Assembly: GCA_003990745.1 (NCBI GenBank)
Contig: RBNI01005337.1
Location: forward strand, 1-12,712
Length of the DNA: 12,712 nt
Origin: Jimgerdemannia flammicorona
Lineage: Eukaryota; Mucoromycota; Endogonomycetes; Endogonales; Endogonaceae
Direction: 5' to 3'
This document shows, one piece after another, positions 6,961-12,712 of this stretch. A program made the translations under genes and the position numbers. Under the pieces are notes generated by a model. The model was not told the origin of the DNA. It ran no database searches and saw only the letters and a list, made by a program, of their open reading frames with translations. Within the stretch, counting starts at the first letter, position 1; every line of letters starts with the position of its first letter.

Positions 6961-7204
6961 AGGCAAAAAGGACCCACACAGCTTCAGTGACCCTGGACCA
7001 AAGATCACCCATATCAACAAGCTATAGCTCAAGAAATTGACCAAAAAATGTTCTCTCTTCACCATTGCCATCCACTCATCCAAAGGAGAACCCAAGAACT
7101 CTGAAGAAGATTTTTCTAAAGTTGACAACCATGTTAGACCCCTACTCCAGAAATTCTGAGATATATTTCAGAAAAAACTCCCAAAAGGCCTACCTCCTAA
7201 GTGA

Positions 7205-8030
7205 GCAGTAGACCATACTATCAAGACTATTCCAGATACTAAGCCAGCCTTTAAGTCAATCTACCATATATCTCTGAGAGAAATTGACACACTCAAGAAA
7301 GAAATCAACAAACTCTTAGAACAAGGATTCATCAGACCCAGTGTATCACTCTATGGTGCACCAGTCCTCTTTGTTGTGAAGAAAGAAGAAGACCTATGAA
7401 TGTGTATTGATTACTGAGACCTCAATGAACAGACCATCAAGAACTATTACCCACTACTCAAAATTGATGAAATATTTGATAGACTCACCAACCCACAATT
7501 CATGAGCTCTTTTGACCTACAAAATGATTACTGGCAAATTTCTATGAAAGAAAAAGACATCTACAAGACAGCCTTCTGAACTCACTATGGATACTTCAAG
7601 TTTCTAATTATGCCTTTTGGCTTAACTAATACTCCTGCAACCTTCCAGACCCTGATGAATACTATTCTGTACCCATATCTGGACAAATTCATTATTATCT
7701 ACATCAACAACATCCTAGTCTTCAGTAAAACCCTGGAGGAATATCTTGAATACCTTGAACTAGTGCTACTGAAACTCTGAGAGAACCAACTCTTCACAAA
7801 ACTTAGCAAATGCAAATTTCTCCTAAAAGAAATTCAATTTCTTGAACATATTGTCACACTAAATAGAATCAAAGTAGACCCTAGCAAAATCTCCACAATC
7901 AAGGATTGGTCCAGACCCAAGAAGCTGAAAGATCTCTAGTCATTTCTGGGATTAGCAAACTATTATAGATAATTTGTTGCTAACTTTGCCAAGATTGCTA
8001 CTGCTCTTACTTAAATGACCAAGTACAGCA
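7205..8030 (+). pseudogene. reverse transcriptase domain of pol, catalytic Asp codons lost
   Basis: The RT order is clear: DHTIKT, a long helix with LLEQGFIRPS, APVLFVVKK, MCIDY-x-DLN (7400-7425, Arg as TGA), SSFDLQNDYWQI near 7507-7542, AF-stop-THYGYF, MPFGL near 7612, ATFQTLMN, and the catalytic loop at 7700-7711. The loop reads YINN, where active enzymes have Y-(I/V/L)-DD; both GAC codons have become AAC. The first catalytic Asp (in SFDL) remains. Downstream are KCKFL, FLEHIV, and the connection motif SFLGLANYYR. The sequence is typical of Ty3/Gypsy RT. Confidence 0.93.
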
Positions 8031-8109
8031 AGAAAGAAGAATAGTCCTGGACCATGAAATAAGAAAAAGACTTCAACAATCTTGTAAATTAGAGACCTGA
8101 GCAAGATAC

Positions 8110-8560
8110 TACCTTTCAAGCACTAAAGAATACCTTGATAACTATTCCAGTACTTCAAGTGGCCAACTCTGCCCTACTATATAAAGTTACTACTAATGCT
8201 TCTGATCTAGCCCTCGGAGCAGTGCTCATACAAGAAGGACACCCTGTGGCCTATTACTCTCAAAAGTTCAATGATGCTGAAATCAACTATGCAACTCATG
8301 AGAAGAAAATATTAGCCATCATGGACACTCTGATCAAATGGCAACCATATCTAGAAGAAGCATACTTCACTATATTGACTGACCACAAGTCATTAGTCAA
8401 CATCAAGACCCAGGCTACTCTTTCCTGAAAGCAAGCCAGATGGATGAAAGTCCTCACCAACTTTGACTATAAAATCCAGTATCATCCTGATAAGGAAAAT
8501 ATTATCACTGATACAATCTTCAGACTACCAATTAAAGAAGTTATCCAAACCCTCACCTTG
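8110..8560 (+). pseudogene. RNase H domain of pol
   Basis: RNase H removes the RNA strand after minus-strand synthesis. The segment 8135-8428 is stop-free and shows TTNASDLALGAVL (family TDASDxAxGAVL; the catalytic Asp is now Asn, AAT at 8195-8197, by G-to-A), PVAYYSQKF, NYATHEKKILAI (catalytic Glu kept) and LTDHKSL with Asp at 8381-8383. After a TGA at Arg (8427), QARWMK and the end motif DTIFRLP (family ADALSRxP) follow near 8510-8535. Confidence 0.9.
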
Positions 8561-8689
8561 ATTACAAACTCTATTATAGAATAAATTATCACAGTATGTA
8601 CTGATGATAAAGAAGCTCAAGCACTCTGAGAAATTCTAAGTGATGATAATGCTGACAAGTATATCTAGCATCAGCAATACTAACTGAAG

Positions 8690-9790
8690 GATAATGTGAT
8701 CTACTACAAGGACAGATTGTATGTTCCAAACAACTGAGACCTCCAAAGGACTATCCTATTTGAATATCATGATGTCTCTATAGCTGGATATTTAGGATTT
8801 GATAAATGTTATAAAGTTATCTCTTGAAACTTCTACTGGCCCCATATAGCAAATTAGCTAAAGACTTATATCACTTCCTATAATGCCTGCCAATATAATA
8901 AGTCCTCAACACTAGCAAAACCTAGCCTACTCTACTCTATCCTAGTACCATCTACTAATTGGAAACAAATCTCTATAGACTTTATTATATAACTACTCTG
9001 AATCAGGAATGGGAAAGATACAATTATTGTCTTCATAGACTATCTCAGCAAACAAGCCTACTTTGTATCAACTACTACTACTGTAACAGCACCAGACACA
9101 GCCATACTCTTGTTTGACAATATCTTCTGCTATTATGATCTTCCTAAGATCATTATTAGTGACCAAGACCTAAAATTTACCAGCCATTTTTGAAAAGCCC
9201 TCTATGCACACCTTGGAACAAAACTTACACTATCCACAGCCTTTCATCCTAAAACTGATGGCCAAACTGAAAGAATGAACCAAACTCTAGAATAAATTCT
9301 AAAGAACTATATTTCTTACAGACTAGATGATTGGCATGAACACTTTACTGCAGTCAAGTTTGCCTATAACAACAGTAAGCAAGCCTCTCTTGGAATGACC
9401 CCATTCTTTACCAATATAGGACAAACCCCAAACACCTCTCTGACATTTATCCAAACTACTGATGAACTCTCCACAGTTGAAGCTGTTGAAGAATTCCTGC
9501 TCTGAATGTGCAATCTAAGCCAAATTGTAATTAAGAACTTATCATGAGCTCAAGAACAACAGTCATGGTATGTCAACCAACACTACTGAGAAGAAACTTT
9601 TGATATTGAAGAAAAAGTTCTACTGGACATCCAAGGATATTGAGTTGATAACCTCAAGTACAGACTATCTACAAAACTGAACAGTAAGTTTATTAGACTA
9701 TTTGAAGTCATTGCACAAGTCTCTCCTACTTTCTACAAATTGATGCTATCAGATACTATTAGAATTCACCCAGTCTTTAATATCTAATAT
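8690..9790 (+). pseudogene. integrase domain of pol, zinc-binding site damaged
   Basis: The N-terminal HHCC region has His at 8768-8770 and the last Cys at 8888-8890. The second His of the GHLG motif is Tyr (GYLG, TAT at 8789-8791), and the first Cys is Tyr (TAT at 8879-8881); both fit transitions. The catalytic DDE triad is intact: Asp at 8978-8980, Asp in SDQD at 9161-9163, Glu in GQTERMNQ at 9269-9271, with 35 residues between the last two, the canonical DDX35E spacing. The C-terminal module includes KFIRLFEVI, the equivalent of the GPF motif, and RIHPVFNI near 9760-9785. Confidence 0.92.
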
Positions 9791-9871
9791 CTCAAGTGAT
9801 ATAATGAAAACAATGACAAGCTATTTCCAAACTACACCACAGAACCACCTGCACCTGTCATTATCAATGAC

Positions 9872-10033
9872 TAAGAAGAGTACAAAGTTGAACAAATCCT
9901 CAACAAACATAGCTACAAGAACCACCCTGAGTACCTTGTCAAATGGAAAGGTTATCCAATCTATGATGCAACCTGGGAACCCAAGACCAATCTCCAGAAT
10001 ACCACTAACTTAGTTCAGGAATATGATTCCATG
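9872..10033 (+). pseudogene. chromodomain at the integrase C-terminus
   Basis: The frame reads EYKVEQILNKHSYKN, then PEYLVKWKGYP, then ATWEPKTNL, the standard chromodomain pattern with aromatic-cage positions Tyr 9881-9883 and the Trp of VKWKGY. Chromoviruses use this domain to steer integration to methylated-histone chromatin. No stop occurs within the folded core. TAA at 10040-10042 follows after MNN; it may be the original end or a mutated Gln codon, because the frame continues with coding-like sequence. Confidence 0.92.
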
Positions 10034-10042
10034 AACAACTAA

Positions 10043-10456
10043 ACCAAATATCCAGCACTTATCAGTATATACTATATATTACCCTTCTGAATATTATAAT
10101 TATCACAAACAAAATCAAGAACTCAGCAAGTCAAGACAAAAGAATACCCACCTTCTAGAAAAATAGCAAAACTGAAAGCAAGCCTATTCTCCTCATACCA
10201 CTGGTGGGAAACAGGGTATAGACATTTAAGAAGATTTCTGAGAGAAAATTCTCCAGCAGTGAATGATGTTAGAATCACTTCTAGTGTACAGTATTGAACA
10301 TACAACTCTTTAATATATAAATTCAACATATTAGACAACTGTACTATAAGCATGCCACTTTTTGAAAAAATAGACTTCACTGAACTTTTGACCTCCCAAA
10401 TGGTATAACAACACTAGAACAAATTGGAAGGTCCTGACAAGGATGTCAAAAGCTAA
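10043..10456 (+). pseudogene. possible C-terminal tail of pol after the chromodomain
   Basis: The pol frame continues past TAA 10040-10042 for 138 codons to TAA 10454-10456, immediately before the polypurine tract. The part from about 10095 to 10400 has few stops, all potentially Arg codons, and looks protein-like: basic (RKIAKLKA), then aromatic (YHWWETGYRHLRRFL), then mixed hydrophobic. I recognise no domain. It may be an extension of Pol or a read-through of non-coding sequence. In the same interval the opposite strand is also open (10123-10380), which I treat as a shadow. Confidence 0.4.
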
Positions 10457-10467
10457 GAAGGGGAGAG
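10457..10467 (+). other. polypurine tract
   Basis: GAAGGGGAGAG is an all-purine run directly before the 3' LTR (first LTR base 10469), the expected plus-strand primer. It follows the last pol-frame stop with no gap. Confidence 0.75.
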
Positions 10468-10581
10468 TTATAAGTGTATAATCTCTAAGCCACTGAAATT
10501 ATACATCACTCTCTGACCAAGCTACTGAAATCACATGAGACCTCTAAACAAATCTGGAAATTACCTACAAGGTCATGAAGC

Positions 10582-10613
10582 TGAGTCAAACTGAAGTCAA
10601 CAAAGCTGAGTCA
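10582..10613 (+). promoter_or_regulatory. pair of TGAGTCA sites in U3 of the 3' LTR
   Basis: TGAGTCA at 10582-10588 and 10607-10613, each as AGCTGAGTCAA, matches the pair at 2881-2918 in the minus-strand element. A third site, TGACTCA, lies at 11919-11925. These fit the Gcn4/AP-1 consensus TGASTCA and persist in sequence where most other sites have mutated. Confidence 0.4.
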
Positions 10614-10758
10614 ATATGAAATCACAGAGTACAAGATTTACACAAATGGGATCTTACCAATCAGGACCAAATACATATATACTAAGTACTGAGATGTATT
10701 GAAACAGAGAACCAAAATAAACCAAACACATAATCACAACTCCTGAACATATACAAAC

Positions 10759-11855
10759 ATGACTACTGAGATCTACAATTATATTCGTGCTGACATTTGG
10801 AATACCATTATCAACCAAGCCATACTCCCTCTGCCCCTCATGAACATCTATAGCTTAGTACCTCTCTACTTCATGGAAACCTGATGGAATGCCCTGAACA
10901 TGCTTAGTAAGACAAATTGAACAAATCTCAAGCTACTACCAGATCAGCTGCCTCCTGGAAGATATGGTCAAATACTACCATAATATGGACATTATCCAGA
11001 TGTCTCAATACCAGAAGCTCATTTCCCGCAAACACCAAGAACTCTTTTATAAGTATAGCACTATTATTTCTTGTCTCTGAGTTACTACTAGTGAAATGGT
11101 TACTACTCTGTCCTATGGCCAAATTGATGACATGATACAAGAACTCAACCACAAGTACCTCAAATATATTCAGACCACAGATAGAACCTTTCCACACCCT
11201 GATGATCATATCCTGCAAATGCCTTAAGTTGGATATACTATAAAGGACATCTATAATATAATCTGATTCAACAAAGATGAAGCAGAAGACAATAATCCTT
11301 CTGATGCCAACATGACCTCAAGCTAAGGATCTCTGCCAACCCTGATCACACTGCCAACCTTATCAATGAACTTACAACAGTTCATAACTACCTATGAGAC
11401 TTATTGGGACAATGATCACTGATACATATGAGTACCAATCCACATTTACCCCCAATTACTTCAACTATAATGAAGAGACTAGAGAACACAACCTATACCT
11501 CCAGACAACTCTTGAGATCAAACCAACAACTCTGCCACCCAAGTATGAGTAATATGAACCACAGCCACCAGCTTACTACAACCCAGCAACTTATAGTACT
11601 ATAACTTATAGAAGATATATAGATAGCGAATCTGATGAAAGCAAAGATGATATACCCCTCCTTCATCCACTAATGCCTTATCCAGCATATGAGACAGATG
11701 ATGCTATCCTGTGGGATGGTGACAAAGTTCCAATATATTATTATCTCAGTAAACAAGGAGAGTTAATCTGCAAACAACTCTTTCTAGATAACTACTTTAT
11801 TAGAGATGATGTCATCAATGGTGATGTCATTGAAGACTACCCAGACAGTATCTAA
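10759..11855 (+). pseudogene. U3-encoded protein of unknown function, 3' LTR copy
   Basis: ATG at 10759-10761 and TAA at 11853-11855 align with the start and stop of the 365-codon frame in the minus-strand LTR. The N-terminal part (MTTEIYNYIRADIWN) is well preserved. A TGA stands at the codon-42 position, and about 5 bp is missing near 10910, which shifts frame. After that the middle can be followed in the second frame with several stops, and the last 60 codons (11673-11855) are open. Residue-level similarity along the whole length in three LTRs suggests it was once translated. The frame differs from pol. Function unknown. Confidence 0.62.
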
Positions 11856-11981
11856 ACCTATAAATAGCTTAGCAGTTATAGTATAGTTATATTAGCCTTA
11901 TATGATATGACTACATTCTGACTCAGCAAGGCACTAAGTACTACATCTATATCTAGCATAGTCTAGATAGCCCCTCACTAG

Positions 11982-11989
11982 TATAAATA
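11982..11989 (+). promoter_or_regulatory. LTR TATA box, 3' LTR
   Basis: TATAAATA in the context GTATAAATAC, the same as in the other two LTRs. In a 3' LTR it could drive read-out transcription into the AT-rich flank. Confidence 0.5.
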
Positions 11990-12114
11990 CTCCCTCTCCC
12001 AGATCTCAGAATCTCAGACTTGAACACTTGAACAATTTAAACACAACTCTTGAGCACTTCTCCACAATATCCTTTCATACAACTATTCCTAGTATAGCAA
12101 TATCATAAATAGCA

Positions 12115-12120
12115 AATAAA
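12115..12120 (+). terminator. polyadenylation signal AATAAA, 3' LTR
   Basis: AATAAA 126 bases after the TATA box at 11989, in the place where the element's transcripts would end. Conserved in all LTR copies. Confidence 0.5.
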
Positions 12121-12477
12121 CCTATTTAATAACTCACAAACCACTCTTAAGTAAATCTACTCTCTATTAGGTTCTACTTCTAACTCTGTTATGAAATTTT
12201 CTAATTAATATTGTCTATAGCAATATGCTAATTCAACTAAGCTGGTCTTAGTTTCTTGAACTTCCTAAAATATAGAAAATCCTGAATATCTAGAACTAGT
12301 TCAAAAAAGAACTTTGGTTGAGACATCAACCCGATCTAGAAGTCAATAAGTATAGAAAACATACTCCATATGAAATTGATCTTGAGCTTAAGAAAACAGT
12401 CTTCTAGAATATTCAGAACTTCCAGAAAACTCTTCCAGAACTACATAATAGTTGCTCTAACAAGTGACCCTCTTACA

Positions 12478-12712
12478 GATATTATTTGGATTTTTCTAAA
12501 TAGATAGTAAAATAGTTGAAAAAGACAGTAATATTTAAAAAGTATAGACTTATATTAAGTTTTACTATAAAAGTTATAAATAGTATATATAATAATACTT
12601 ACTATAGTAAAATCTATCTAAAATAATATTGCTGAGACTAAAGAATTAATATTAAAAAAAACAGAGTTATAATTATATAGTACCTTAGTATAAATTAATT
12701 GAATTTCTACTT
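12478..12712 (+). other. AT-rich flanking DNA, no gene seen
   Basis: Very AT-rich with no CpG and no usable reading frame. It begins GATAT directly after the LTR, so GATAT may be the target-site duplication; its partner would lie left of the older element's 5' LTR, outside the window. A 12-bp perfect palindrome (TTACTATAGTAA) lies at 12599-12610. It is probably the mutated, AT-rich DNA into which the element inserted. Confidence 0.6.

Larger units (their letters stand above)
5906..10456 (+). pseudogene. pol: pol polyprotein: dUTPase-protease-RT-RNase H-integrase-chromodomain, degenerate
   Basis: All recognisable domains share one frame from the gag overlap to TAA at 10454-10456, about 1,517 codons without an evident indel. 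I count roughly fifty in-frame stops. Most are TGA at places where family members have Arg (for example before MCIDY at 7397 and in the RT AF-x-TxYG motif), the result expected from CGA to TGA. TAA and TAG also occur where Gln or Trp is expected. The frame is -1 relative to gag, so the ancestral protein was probably made by -1 frameshifting. Individual domains are listed separately. Confidence 0.92.
3032..12477 (+). mobile_element. older Ty3/Gypsy chromovirus, plus strand, with dUTPase; 5' LTR interrupted
   Basis: Order: partial 5' LTR (3032-4425), primer-binding site (4429-4440), gag frame, pol frame (dUTPase, protease, RT, RNase H, integrase, chromodomain), polypurine tract (10457-10467), full 3' LTR (10469-12477). 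The internal region is 6043 bp; with two 2009 bp LTRs the intact element would be about 10 kb. The integrase-chromodomain order and RT sequence place it among chromoviruses. About fifty stops in pol, changed catalytic codons, CpG loss and LTR-LTR divergence (20 transitions and no transversion between 3620-3802 and 11673-11855) show an old, inactive copy. Confidence 0.93.
10469..12477 (+). repeat. complete 3' LTR (2009 bp) of the plus-strand element
   Basis: Starts TATAAG (ancestrally TGTAAG) and ends CTTACA, an imperfect 6-bp inverted pair. The right end is fixed because homology to 4411-4425 stops exactly here and unrelated AT-rich DNA follows. Contents: U3 with TGAGTCA at 10582-10588 and 10607-10613; a degenerate unknown protein (10759-11855); TATA boxes at 11859-11866 and 11982-11989; TGACTCA at 11919-11925; AATAAA at 12115-12120; U5. 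The U5 part includes a copy of the gag N-terminal frame, with TGA at 12465-12467 where the 5' copy has TGG. Stretches 10469-10758 and 11856-12477 hold no other gene. Confidence 0.9.

Noticed and set aside
6832..7128. 98-residue minus-strand open frame over the protease
   Set aside because: Antisense to clear protease sequence; no support of its own.
10123..10380. 85-residue minus-strand open frame
   Set aside because: Antisense to the pol-frame tail and low in complexity features of a real gene; treated as a shadow.
5906..10456. Possible alternative genetic code with TGA read as an amino acid
   Set aside because: TGA stands at Arg positions, not Trp, and TAA and TAG stops are also present. 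One codon is TGA in one copy and CAA in another. CpG decay explains all this without recoding.
12599..12610. 12-bp palindrome TTACTATAGTAA as an origin or operator
   Set aside because: In very AT-rich DNA such a palindrome is likely by chance, and nothing around it supports a role.
1..12712. CRISPR array, tRNA, rRNA or bacterial mobile element
   Set aside because: No regularly spaced short repeats, no cloverleaf or rRNA-like segments seen; all repeats are explained by the two retroelements.

Overview
The window is made almost entirely of decayed long-terminal-repeat retrotransposon DNA: parts of two related Ty3/Gypsy elements of the chromovirus type (integrase followed by a chromodomain), lying head to head. 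A filamentous fungus is the most likely host. The reasons are the fungal-type chromovirus pol, an initiator-Met-like primer site, loss of CpG, and decay by C-to-T and G-to-A transitions like that left by cytosine methylation or RIP-type mutation. This host call is an inference; no host gene is visible.

Layout. Bases 1-3031 are the 5' end of a minus-strand element: partial gag (1 to about 1195), primer-binding site (955-966) and a complete 2.06 kb LTR (970-3031). Its LTR starts exactly where the other element's 5' LTR resumes (3032), so it appears to have inserted into that LTR. Bases 3032-12477 are the older plus-strand element: 5' LTR lacking its first ~608 bp (3032-4425), primer-binding site, gag (frame open region 4200-5993), pol in the -1 frame (5906-10456), polypurine tract and a full 2009 bp 3' LTR (10469-12477). 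Bases 12478-12712 are AT-rich flanking DNA with no recognisable gene.

Pol keeps a single frame for about 1,500 codons, in the order dUTPase, Cys-containing linker, aspartic protease, reverse transcriptase, RNase H, integrase, chromodomain, C-terminal tail. About fifty in-frame stops interrupt it, mostly TGA where Arg (CGA) is expected, and several catalytic codons have changed (RT YxDD reads YINN, protease DSG reads DSS). No copy can be functional.

Two features stand out. A full five-motif dUTPase domain sits between gag and protease, the arrangement known in betaretroviruses. The unusually long LTR carries a 365-codon reading frame wholly inside U3; it is recognisable in all three LTR copies and resembles no family I know. 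CpG is nearly gone from the plus element (about a dozen by eye in 9.4 kb) but still common in the minus element (about 60 in 3 kb), which agrees with the minus element being the younger insertion.
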